Shown one piece after another: positions 11,469 through 20,763 of a stretch of 64,000 nt of DNA. The position numbers were made by a program, and so were the translations under genes. Source of the DNA: Narthecium ossifragum. Its lineage: Eukaryota; Streptophyta; Magnoliopsida; Dioscoreales; Nartheciaceae. Position 1 is the stretch's first letter. Each line of letters starts with the position of its first letter. The stretch is from the NCBI GenBank assembly GCA_963920575.1, contig OY986971.1, positions 20,760,492-20,824,491 on the forward strand, given 5' to 3'. The notes below the pieces were generated by a model. That model did not search any database and was not told where the DNA came from. It saw nothing but the letters and a program-made list of their open reading frames with translations.

Positions 11469-12122
11469 CTAATACAGCTTGGATTTCTTAGGAGGAGGGG
11501 TGCCATCAGACTCAATCTCAGAGACTTGTCTAAGATCCTCTTCAGGCTCATCTGATTCAGTCACAGAATCCTCACTAAGAGACTTAATGAGATCAGATTC
11601 AGTATCAGAAAACTCGCTAGGAAAATCCTCTCATTGCTCAGTTAAAAATGCATTAGAAGAACTATAGACATCTTCAAGAATCATGTCACAAAAACAGCTT
11701 TTAAATATCACATCATCCATCTTTCTTATCCAAGGAAAAATGCCTTCATTGTGATTTCTTCTTCTTGCACTTTGATAACTATGAGCATATGAAAGAGATG
11801 TTGAGCGATATATGTTCCTTTGAACATTCCGCTTTATCTCTTCTTCTATCTTTCGAGTTATATTGTTGAAATCTAAGCCACCAAGTTGCTTCTTTAGCTC
11901 CTTAGCAACTACTTCCAACCTATCAGGAAGAGAATAAAGCAAGATTTCCATTTTCCGATCTATGTGTAGTTGAATCCCATATTCCACAGAAAGATAGAAG
12001 AGCTTTCTCCATATATTGTGAGTATGCAAGCTCAGTGTATCCTCATCTTCCATCTTATAGGCCAACACACTTTCTAATGAATTGTCATCCTCCACCGCAT
12101 AGAATTGGGCATAATTAATCAA
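11469..12122 (-). pseudogene. unrecognised reading frame with acidic, serine-rich C-terminus and one TGA
   Basis: The minus-strand frame is open from about 12122 to a TGA at 11631-11633, then stays open in the same frame to TAG at 11469-11471 (217 codons). The first part has charged helical segments (VVAKELKKQLGGLDF, TRKIEEEIKRNVQRN); the part after the TGA is rich in Ser, Glu and Asp and ends PPPKKSKLY. There is no ATG near the upstream end. I do not recognise the family; it could be another retroelement ORF or a broken host gene. Confidence 0.4.
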
Positions 12123-12403
12123 GACACTTGTCTTATATCAGGAATAAAGAATAATTTAGTTCTATCTTATATGCTAATAACAGATAAGTATCTAGTTGAG
12201 CATTGGGTGTTAGGTTCTAAACCTTAAAACTCACTCATAAACTAGCCACTAATTACATAGGAAACAAGCATACATTAAACATGGAAGTGAACTAAATAAA
12301 GAACATAACTCAGTCATATAATAAAAAAATATAACACATTCATATAATCAGTGGGATGGGAGCACCACTCAAAAAAAACAAACACATGGCCCGGGCCCAT
12401 GCC
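12123..12403. other. AT-rich spacer, nothing recognised
   Basis: AT-rich sequence with a short G/C palindrome (GGCCCGGGCC, 12388-12397) near its right end. No reading frame, RNA gene or clear repeat is visible. Confidence 0.4.
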
Positions 12404-12535
12404 CAAGTCACATGTCTGTTAGCCCTAATATTGTTTCGATGATGTCAATATATGTTTGATGATAAAACATTGGTTTAATATTAATATCCCTTAATTTGGA
12501 AAGCATTAAAATCATATTTAATGTGTTTTTGTATT

Positions 12536-12785
12536 GACGGTAGATGCTATGGACGATGCATGGATCGACCGTGAGGTATGGCGGTTGATGCAAGGATCGA
12601 CCGCGGAAGATGTTCTTGGGAAAATAGGCTGACGGTCGATGTGACGGTCGATGGACCGATCGACCGTGGCCTATGTGACCTGGCTCAGAGGAGCGACGGT
12701 CGAACGAGGTATCAACCCTGAGAGGCGGATTTCGCAACAGAGCCTGACGGATGATGTCACGGTCGATGCGACGGTCAACCGCCAG
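12536..12785. repeat. GGTCGATC palindrome/dyad array in copia LTR
   Basis: Contains GACGGTCGATG repeats, the dyad GGTCGATGGACCGATCGACC near 12653-12666, and the block AACAGAGCCTGACGG (12736-12750) that is also present in LTR X. It ends about 80 bp upstream of the TATA box at 12867, as in the gypsy-like LTRs. Confidence 0.85.
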
Positions 12786-12866
12786 CCCAGAAAAGAGTCG
12801 TTAAAGAGCCGTTGCATGAGCAGAAAATAGTCGTTGGGAGGCTATTTGGAGGGCTTTGAAGCTCAG

Positions 12867-12875
12867 CTATAAAAG
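12867..12875 (+). promoter_or_regulatory. TATA box of copia-type solo LTR
   Basis: CTATAAAAG lies between the palindrome array and the conserved SIRE-like 3' block. The duplicated LTR carries the same site at 21117. Confidence 0.6.
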
Positions 12876-13362
12876 AGAAGTTGCAGCAAACTTGTGAAGG
12901 ACTTAGGGGGAGCTAAGGGATTATTGTAATAATATTTTAGCAAATTTCTATCTCTTATTAGTGAGCTAAACCTTTGTAAACCTACTTCAAGTGTGAAGTA
13001 GACCTTGAGAGAAATATGTTAGAGAGATTGTAAGGTTGCCAAGCACCCGTAAGCTTGGTGGATAGGTTGTCAAGCACCCGGAAGCTTGGTGGAAAAGCTT
13101 GTAAGTGGATTACAATTAGTGGAAACTCAAGGAGACCCTTGAGTGAAGTAGACATAGGCAAGGTTGGCCGAGCCACTATAAAAATACTGGTGCAATCTCT
13201 CTAACTCTCATATCATATTCTTTGCTTAAATATATTATCTACTCTTATCTTTAGTAAGCATATGATTTAATTAGACTCCTCCTATTTCGATTTCCTTAAT
13301 TGATTTTATTGAACAAGTCCTAAGATAAACCCCCCCTCTTAGAACTTCACAAGTCACATGTC

Positions 13363-14490
13363 TCATCCAGTGAAAGGAACAAATGAATTGGATCAAATCA
13401 TATTTAATCCATTAGAGAGGTTCAAAGGAACAAATGGATTGGATTAAATCAATGGAGAGGTTTGGGGTTTGGAGAAGCTGGCGGCCAAGGGTGAGAGAAA
13501 TCGATATCCAACCATGGCCTCGACATCCAAAGTGAATCGAGAGCATCCTCGTCCACTGGCGGCGATGACACAGCGCTCCGGGCCCCTTCTTGACGAGATC
13601 CGTCCTCCGTCCCGGCAACGGAACCATGTGGTGACGCAGCGCTCCGGGCCCCGTCTTGACGAGATCCGGCCTCCGTCACCAACCACGTTGACCGCATCCC
13701 GGTCTCTGGATCCCCGTCCCGACGAGATCCGGCAGCGGCTCCCATGTGCTCCTGGGCTATGGCGATCTTGTGTCTCATCCACGTCGACCGCGATGCCATC
13801 GCCTCCGTTGCCGACGGATTTGCTGCGGCGGCCGCGCTGAAGGTCTTCAACACCGGTCATGGATACTAGCGAACCTTGCTTAGCGACGCCACACACATCC
13901 CCGACCTCAACCTTAGTTCTAGTCTCTAACAACGCTCAAGGTTGTCCTCATCATCGACATCCCAGAGAGACCCATGCTCTTCGTCACCCCCTCTCTCGCC
14001 CCCAAAGGAACGAAGATCGGACCGGCAGGATCCGAGCCGATGAGGTTGATGGTGGTCAAGCACCAGGGAATGGGATAAATCCAACTTCGGGTCGGAGGAT
14101 GAAGGCGGTGAAGAAGAAGAACTTCTTCAACCAGAGCCGTTCCAGGTATGTATACTATACCAATTCCAATTCTCTCGTTAACATCACCAAATCACGAAAA
14201 CAAATCTAATGCCTCTGATTACCAATGTAGATCTTAGATTACTCTCTGTATGAATACAGAAAAACAACGAAAACTTACTCGTTAGTCTAGGATCTTCCGA
14301 TCTGTTTCACGTGATTCAGGTAGATCTTGTTATGAGAACAAGGATCAATAATTCACAGCCCAAATTCCTTCTTCCTATCTTCTTCTCCACCAGATCTCTA
14401 TCCTTTTCCTCTATCTCTTCTTAGTTTTTTTTCTCTGGAAACTTGAACCCTTTCAGAGTCCCCAAACGATTCCATTAGTGAGCAGTTTTA
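13363..14490. other. GC-rich stretch with open frames on both strands, no gene recognised
   Basis: GC-rich DNA (about 13450-14150) open on both strands. A 66-bp direct repeat with CAGCGCTCCGGGCCCC and CTTGACGAGATCC occurs at about 13573 and 13639. GTTCCAGGTATGTAT near 14140 looks like a splice donor. The translations match no family I know, and the two-strand openness is better explained by base composition and repetition. It may be a captured gene fragment. The same sequence recurs at 21613-22740. Confidence 0.4.
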
Positions 14491-14890
14491 GGGTGCGTTT
14501 GGCACCCAGGGATCCCAGCGGATCTGCGGAATCCGCTGGACGCGCGGATCCCATTTTTGGGATCCTGTCGTTTGGATTCCGCGCGGATCCCGGAAAATGG
14601 GATCCGCCCAATCGAGCGGACGGCGTGGATTAACTTAATGTGGGTTAGGCTCTTTAATTGGGTCTAGCCATCATTGACGACCATAACCTATTTATAACAC
14701 TTTCATGAATGGGGAACTATCATACATTGAGACAACGAGAAGCTTTGAGAGCTCCTCCAAAAGAACGAAGTTATCTATGGCATGACCTAAAATAGGTTTG
14801 TGACCATGCTGTATTTAAACCAATATAACTAGGGGCGTTCAATTAATGGTAGCTAGTAATGGTATTGTAGTGGGCTTTCTAATAGCACTA
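14491..14890. other. inverted-repeat-rich segment, transposon end candidate
   Basis: Begins GGGTGCGTTTGGCACCC, a sequence style common at plant hAT-like ends, followed by nested GGATCC/GCGGATCC inverted repeats to about 14625. At 14831, AGGGGCGTTCAATTAATGG resembles the reverse complement of 18690-18719. No pair of ends with a clear target duplication was found. Confidence 0.35.
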
Positions 14891-14891
14891 C

Positions 14892-15438
14892 CTAGGGATG
14901 GCAATTCGGGTTCACGGGTCGGGTCGAGCACCGATATCTCAACTCAAAGGCCAAACTTGAACCTAACCCGTTTAATAAATGGTTCAGGTTTATAAATCCG
15001 AACCCAACCCATTTATAAATGGGTCAACCCAACCCAACCCGTTTAATAAACGTATTAAACGGGTCGGGTCGGATCGACCCGTTAAACAACAATCAAATAC
15101 CAAATTATCAACTAATTAATAAAATTAGTAACAATATAACTACAATCTATTTCAATTACATCCAAACCATCCAACCTAAACAATAAACTTACAACTTATT
15201 TTAATTTTCCTTGATAAGATGAGATCACATTGAAATTAACCCTAAAAGTCTACGTGACATTAAAATTAAACGGGTTAATCCGCCTAGCGCACGGGTCGAC
15301 CCGACCCGACCCGACCCATTTATTCGTGGGTCGTAAACGGGTCGACTCGTTTATGACCGAACCCGATAACACCAAACCCAAACCCGTTTATTTCGGGTCG
15401 GATCGGGTTCGTGGATCATGACCCAAATTGCCACCCCT
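14892..15438. mobile_element. hAT-like non-autonomous element rich in GGGTC/GACCC
   Basis: The ends are inverted: AGGGATGGCAATTCGGGTT on the left and, on the other strand of the right end, AGGGGTGGCAATTTGGGTC. AGCACTAC (14884-14891) and AGCACTAT (15439-15446) flank it as an imperfect 8-bp target duplication, the hAT size. The interior has many GACCC/GGGTC repeats and no coding region. A shorter relative sits at 62564-62773. Confidence 0.7.
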
Positions 15439-15446
15439 AGCACTAT

Positions 15447-15775
15447 CATTAGCTTAATGTGGAGATTTTTGCTGCCACTTGATCTTACTACCATTAACTA
15501 AAGGTAATGGTACTACCATTAACCTATTTTTCTATTTAATTCATGTTCAGTCTTTTGATTATTTTAGAGTTGTTCATTGCATTTTGGGCCTAGATGTACA
15601 TAAAATTATGTGAAGTTATAGGATATAACTATTAGCTATACTAATTAAAAGCAGAAGTATGATTGCTTATACATTGCAATATACTATAGCTAATATGGTC
15701 AACAAAGCATTGCAGTAATGTTTACGACCACTCTTACTTATTGTTCAGTATTTAAAGTACTTCCAACAAATAGTC
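15447..15775. other. spacer, nothing recognised
   Basis: AT-rich sequence with repeated TACCATTA motifs between the hAT-like element and the LINE target duplication. No gene or RNA is visible. Confidence 0.35.
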
Positions 15776-17059
15776 ATATTTTTTGATGAGATGAGCCCAA
15801 AGGCTAGTACAAAAAGGTTTACATCAAGCGATCCAAGACCTATACCCCGTCGTCATAGGCCCAACAGAAAGGCACCCTGGATGATCGACAAAACCGAGCG
15901 ATACAATCCGCTCCTGACATTACAATCTCTAGAAATATGAAGAAAAGAAATGTAATCAAACTGTAGAGCAAGTAACCAAATATCCTTTGCTATGCACTGT
16001 ACCTCCATTGGCCACAACCGCACTCCATTCAAAATCCTGATCGCGTCCAGTGAATCAGACTCCACCACGACGTTTTTGATCCCTCGAGCACACGCAGCCC
16101 GCATAGCTCGATCAATGGCAATCATCTCGCCTTGAAGAACTGTGCCATTCCCTTGTGGTGAGCCAAAGGCCCACTCCCAACCACAATCCCCTGTTCCACC
16201 AACAACTCCAAACCCCGCTAGCCCAGATGTAGGATCCACGGATGCATCCACACGTACCACAACGGTGCCACTCCTTCGCTCAACCAAGCTCTCCGATACC
16301 CAGTGACCGACCATAACCTCCTTTGTGAGCCTCCTAATTCTGCACGCGATCGCCATGGCCGTGCCCCCCTGGTCGTTGAATACAATCTCATTCCTATCCT
16401 TCCAAACCTCCCAACAACTGATGGCCAAATAAACTCTCTGCAACTTCACTTCCTGTCTCCCACCTGAACCAACTAGGAAGTCCATCAGTCCACCGGGATC
16501 CCAAGTCGGAAGAGCTAGGCCTTCCTTCTCCAACAAAATGTCGAGTACCTCCCTTAAAATTCTGCATCCAAAGAGAGCATGCAAGATTGTCTCCGGCTCA
16601 CAACCGCAACGGGGACAATATTGGTCCGAAGTCAAGCACAACCGCCAAAGGGAGTCACGGACTGCAAGCTTCCCCTTGAGTGCACGCCAGATGAAATGTT
16701 GCACTCTAGGTCCAACCTTCATTGTCCATATGTTAGCCCAACTTTCATCACCTATGCAAGCTCGAACCCCAACATCTCTTGTATGAGCATCAGGTATGCC
16801 GCCGACGAAACGACCTTCCCCAAGGCATTAAATTCCCACTGCCCTGTATCCCCGGTTGGACAGATCCCCCTTTCAAATATATGTCGAGCCAACAATAGAT
16901 GGAAGTGTTGGAGGACCTTCTCTCTGTTCCATGCTTGCCCCTGCATCAGCTCCCCCACGGTCATAGTCTCAACTCATGCTGTCGCATCAAAGAAGGTTGG
17001 CCAGTGTGCCAGGGAGGTCTCGGAGCACCATAAATCACGACTGACTGAAACTTGGCTGC
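15776..17059 (-). mobile_element. 5'-truncated LINE with 13-bp target duplication
   Basis: CCAACAAATAGTC occurs at 15763-15775 and 17060-17072, bounding a 1,284-bp insertion. The coding strand is minus; its 3' end is at the left and finishes in a short A-rich tail (ATCAAAAAATAT). Long variable target duplications, truncation of the 5' side and an A-rich 3' end are the hallmarks of target-primed LINE insertion. Confidence 0.85.
15853..16964 (-). pseudogene. LINE ORF2 C-terminus: zf-RVT and RNase H (RVT_3)
   Basis: Two minus-strand frames make up the C-terminus of a plant L1-type ORF2. 16752-16964 has the pre-zinc region (GQAWNREKVLQHFHLLLARH, then DTGQWEFNALGKVVSSAAYL). 15853-16722, one frameshift away, has the zf-RVT motif (CPRCGCEPETILHALFGC) and an RNase H domain with the expected acids in VRVDASVDP, LQGEMIAIDRAM and VVESDSLDAI. 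The reverse transcriptase is missing (5' truncation) and the frameshift near 16725-16755 breaks what remains. It could instead be a host RVT_3 gene, but the target duplication favours a LINE. Confidence 0.8.
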
Positions 17060-17266
17060 CCAACAAATAGTCTTATACTTCATACTACAAGTAGTGGATA
17101 TAAGGTCTTGTCCAAAATTCGACCCAAATACTTAACCAAGTCTAAAAAATTCTAAGAGCGACCAAGTATCTGCTCAAGTCTAAAAATTAAATATAAAATA
17201 AAGAGATTTTAACAGTTTGGTACCCTCTAGTTTGCCTTATTATAACTCTGGTACCCTATAGTTTAA

Positions 17267-18344
17267 TTAATCTACTTTAGTACCCTTAGCTTTCAAAACC
17301 AGGACAAACGCCCAAACGGCGTTAGCCCCCCATACACCCATTGAGCTTGGTATAGTGCCGGTTAGCCCCGAGTTGGATAATCCTATTCGCAGAATACCCC
17401 CTAGTTTTTCCCAAACCTCCGGGATCCGCCCTCCTAGCGGGTTCTCGCTGAGGTACACGTCCCTGAGGCTTCCCATCTCCGCCATGGCGGTCGGGATGCC
17501 GCCGGTGAGCAGGTTCCGGCTAAGATCCAGAAACTCTAGCCGATTGAGTCGCCCCAGCTCTGGTGGGAACGGTCCAGCAATCTGGTTCGAGCTGAGGTCC
17601 AGCTTGATGAGCTCTCCCAGTCGTCTGATCTAGGCTGGGAGTTCGCCGCCGAGCCGGTTGCCACTCAGATCTAGGATCTTCAATCGCTCGAGCCCGCTTA
17701 TGATGCTTGGAATCGCCCCGCGGAGGCGGTTCCTCGATAAGACGAGTTGCTCCAGATAGCGTAGTTTACCGATTTCATCAGGAACGCTTCCGGCAATCCC
17801 GGTGCCGGAGATGATTAGCCTCCGGAGACGCGGAAAGTCACCGATGCTGCCGCTGAGACGACCAACGAGGGAAGGATTGTCTAGGAGTACGAGCTCCTCG
17901 AGGGAGGAGGAGAGGTTCCAGAGATGGCTGAGGAGGGTGGAGGAGGAGGCAATGTCGGTGAAGCAGCGATAGACAAAAAGCTTCCGCAAGTAGGGAAAGG
18001 ATGAGAAGACGGAGGAGGGCAGGGTGGCGTTGGGGCCACAAGGCGGGTTGGAGGAGAAGTCGGAGACAACCAAGGTTGATCTCGGCGACGTGCGGGGCGG
18101 AGGCAGCTGTGCCGCCGGCAAAGCTGCCCGAGGTGATGAACAGGTCACAGACGAGGCCGTGAGGGCGAGAGAGACATAAGTCGTCAGGATCGAGTGACCG
18201 CCATTGGATCAAAGGGTTAATGGATTCCAAGACAAGATATACCGCCTGCTGCTCCGGTGCTGGGAGGCTTGGCACAGTCGGGGAGTCCGGCGAGACGGCG
18301 GCGGCGGAGAGCAATGAGAGAATGGAGGGAAGCATGAATACCAC
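17267..18344 (-). pseudogene. captured LRR receptor-like protein (PII-2-like), disrupted
   Basis: The minus strand starts at ATG 18344 with a signal-peptide-like MVFMLPSILSLLSAAAVS, then EQQAVYLVLESINPLIQWRS and DDLCLSRPHGLVCDLF, the N-terminal pattern of plant LRR proteins related to Piriformospora indica-insensitive protein 2. After a frameshift near 18070 it continues through SFPYLRKLFVYRCF and at least seven LRRs (for example LEQLVLSRNRLRGAIPSIIS and LKILDLSGNRLGGELP). A TAG at 17630-17632 interrupts, then LRRs continue in frame to GLSNSGLTGTIPSSMG and run into the terminal repeat near 17285. The C-terminus of the source gene is missing. In host LRR proteins this class acts at the membrane or cell surface; this copy is unlikely to be functional. 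Confidence 0.8.
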
Positions 18345-18368
18345 CTTCTATATGGCAGGAGAGAATGG

Positions 18369-18401
18369 AAACCACTCACGTGTGTCGCACGTGAGTGGTT
18401 T
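18369..18401. promoter_or_regulatory. perfect hairpin with two CACGTG G-boxes
   Basis: AAACCACTCACGTG and its exact reverse complement CACGTGAGTGGTTT are separated by the five-base loop TGTCG, 25 bases upstream of the LRR start codon on the minus strand. Each arm carries a CACGTG core. It may be a remnant of the captured promoter or 5' leader. Confidence 0.6.
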
Positions 18402-18557
18402 TGGGTGAACAGCGACTAACGGCGTCTGAACATTGGTATTAGATCATACATAGTTGAAAGGTGAGGGTACTAAATTGATATTAATTAAACTATAGGGTAC
18501 CAGAGTTATAATAAGGCAAACTAGAGGGTACCAAACTGTTAAAATCCCTAAAATAAA

Positions 18558-19146
18558 TTAACTATACTTCAAAAATAAAGATAGTAATGGTAAAGAAAAT
18601 TACCACAACCACTATCATTATATTAATTGGAGTATAATTTTATTCCACTTCCACTATCATATACCCCCGCTACAATTTTGAGGTAGTGGTACTACACTAC
18701 CACCTATTTGTACACCCTTAAATATAGAAAATAAGCTGGGAAAAAACACAACTATGGTCCATACCCAACACTGAAAACAAGCAAATTAGACACATAATTA
18801 GTATCATAATATACACGGTATGAAAAATATGAGCCATGTTAAGAGTCTATCTACAAGTATACAACACAAGCAAATAGTATAATCTCTCATTGTGGCATGC
18901 AGGGTCCATCTCTTGATGAATTAACCCATATAAAATCCTTACTCATGGTTCTTCATTACATGTACTTTACTGACGATTGTTGGATGTAACTTGATGAAAA
19001 AGCTGATCAAATTCACTCAAAACACTAAATAATTTTTGGTGATGCAAAGAGCTAAGATGTTGACAATTGACTTGGCCAATACATATCTATATTTATACTA
19101 ATAGTAGTCATTGTCTCAATCATTGTCTCAATCCCTCATCTTGCTC
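18558..19146. other. AT-rich spacer, nothing coding
   Basis: AT-rich DNA with ACCACTATCAT-like repeats; 18690-18719 resembles 14831-14860 in inverted orientation. No gene or RNA is visible. Confidence 0.35.
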
Positions 19147-19149
19147 TTA

Positions 19150-20017
19150 GAGCATCTCCGACGCTGGCCGCAAAAATGCAGCCAGCGTTGGCACAGTTTG
19201 TTGTAAAAATGCAGCATTGGAGATGATACACTCCAATGCAAGCGGCTCTAAAAAAACGATTCTATTAATAACATTATTTTATAGTCAAGGTAATTAATAA
19301 TAAAAGAGAGTGTACAAAATATAGAATATATTATATAATTAACTATCATATAGAAACCATTACAAAATTAACTAAAATAAATCAAGGACAAAGAAGCACA
19401 TTTTGCACTTCGAAATGCACTGATTGAACATTTATGGGAACGACATGGCAATGAAAAGATGTAACATTTTTATCTATATTCAATATTTTTCACATCTTAA
19501 TGTATATTAAATTAAAATTTTCAATGTTTAGTGTGTAAGATTCGTCTTCATTTTAATATTCTACACAAATACCTTTAGATGATGTAATTACAATTAGAAT
19601 TAATTTTATTAAAAACCCACGTACTGATGTATAGTTTAAAAACCCAATGATGAAAAAAAACAAGTAAAAAAATAATTTATATACAATTAGATAATTAATA
19701 ATTAAAAAGTATTCAATATTAATTTTGTTTTGTAGGGATTGACAAGAGTTTTCCATTAATATATTATTTATTCTAAATAAATCAGTAATTTTAAAGTTAT
19801 ACGAATTATTGTAGTTAAGGTACTTTAGCTATAGGATATATTAGTAATTTAGAATTAAATGAGAAGAGTACAAAGGGTAATTTGGGAATTATATATATTA
19901 TTAAATGCCAATGCTGCATAAATGCAGCTGGGTTTGTTGAGAGGGGGGAGCAGCATTTATGCAGCCGGGTTTGCAGCCCAGTTGGATTGACATCGGGCAG
20001 TCCGGTTGGAGATGCTC
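19150..20017. mobile_element. Harbinger/Tourist-like non-autonomous element
   Basis: TTA at 19147-19149 and 20018-20020 flanks inverted ends GAGCATCTCCGACGCTGG and, reversed, GAGCATCTCCAACCGGAC. The TTA duplication and GAGCATCTCC termini are typical of PIF/Harbinger-type elements. The 868-bp interior is AT-rich, with GCAGC-rich sub-terminal repeats and no transposase. Confidence 0.8.
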
Positions 20018-20020
20018 TTA

Positions 20021-20763
20021 TTACAGCCCAATCATACAGGTAGTCCGAACCCTTGTCATCTCTCACCCAACATTTCGGTGACGCAATCTTATTCTATACA
20101 CCCATCCCTCACTTTTGAACTTAGAGGGCGTTTGTTTCGCTGGAATGTTTTGGAATGGAATGTTGGATTGGAATGTGATTCCAGTGGAATGGAATGGAAG
20201 GGAATGCCACTTTTGTTGTTTGTTTGGTGGTGGTGGAATAGAATGGAGTGTCATTTTTGTTGTTTGTTTGGTGTTGGAATGGAAACAGAATCCAGTGACT
20301 TTTTCAGTTTTTGTGTTTCTTTTGCGATGGAATGGGGGATATGGTCATCCTTGAATGCTAGTGGTGAGAATAACACCATGTATTCCGATTATGATATTTA
20401 TTAAACTTTTTATGACATTAATAATATGATATAATTGTGATAGTTGGATATCTATGCTGATGAAAATATAATCACTTCAGAATTTCTTTGTTATTTATTT
20501 TTTTTATTTTTGTAATCATATTTGATGTTCGAGAAGAAAATTTATTGGCCAAGTTATTTTTTCATTCGATGATGGTAATCAATTTTATTGACGGAACATT
20601 TAAGTTTTGAATACGTAAGATGATGTTAATCAAAATTATAACACCCATGTACAAAAGAAAAACTCATGTACAATATTTGAAACCTCATCATGAACAATCC
20701 CAATTAATAAGCCAACAATTCAGATGATAGCATTCAATTAAATGCCAATTACTTGCAAAAATT
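20021..20763. other. GGAATGG-rich segment (20126-20300) and AT-rich spacer
   Basis: 20126-20300 starts GAGGGCGTTTGTTTCGCTGG and repeats GGAATG, a style seen at plant hAT/MITE ends, and shares GGGATATGGTCATCC with the MITE at 35574. A matching right end and target duplication were not found. The rest is AT-rich without features. Confidence 0.4.

Larger units (their letters stand above)
12417..13349 (+). mobile_element. solo LTR of copia (SIRE/Maximus-like) type
   Basis: The 933-bp segment starts TGTTAGCCCTAATATTG and ends AGAACTTCA. Its 3' part has the block typical of plant copia SIRE-like LTRs (AAGCTTGTAAGTGGATTAC, then CTTGAGTGAAGTAGACATAGGC and CCACTATAAAAA). A 13-bp direct repeat CAAGTCACATGTC flanks it (12404-12416 and 13350-13362), longer than the usual 5 bp. 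A TATA box lies at 12867 and a palindrome array at 12536-12785. The left breakpoint of the 8.25-kb duplication (12514) is inside this LTR, so the second copy (20764-21599) is truncated. Confidence 0.7.
17203..18548. mobile_element. Mutator-like element carrying a captured LRR gene (Pack-MULE)
   Basis: TAAAATAAA at 17194-17202 and 18549-18557 is a perfect 9-bp target duplication, the Mutator size. The ends are long near-perfect inverted repeats: GAGATTTTAACAGTTTGG on the left and GGGATTTTAACAGTTTGG on the opposite strand of the right; identity continues for at least 60 bases (GTACCCTCTAGTTTGCC, then TTATTATAACTCTGG). The 1,346-bp element has no transposase; its interior is an LRR receptor-like gene fragment on the minus strand. 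This is the definition of a Pack-MULE. Confidence 0.9.
12514..20763 (+). repeat. 8,250-bp tandem duplication, copy 1
   Basis: Sequence from 12514 is repeated head-to-tail from 20764 at a constant offset of 8,250. All stretches I compared and every conceptual translation in the two copies are identical. The left edge lies inside the copia-type LTR; the preceding bases AAAATC resemble the unit end AAAATT, which gives at most a five-base microhomology. The unit carries four transposon insertions with intact target duplications, so it is the block that was duplicated, not the individual elements. Confidence 0.95.

Noticed and set aside
13444..14209. Pairs of open frames (116-162 aa) on both strands, repeated at 21694-22459
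   Set aside because: GC-rich repeated DNA open on both strands; no domain recognised and no better frame on either strand.
20126..20300. Complete hAT-type MITE
   Set aside because: Only one transposon-like end (GAGGGCGTTTGTTTCGC) was seen; no inverted partner or target duplication.
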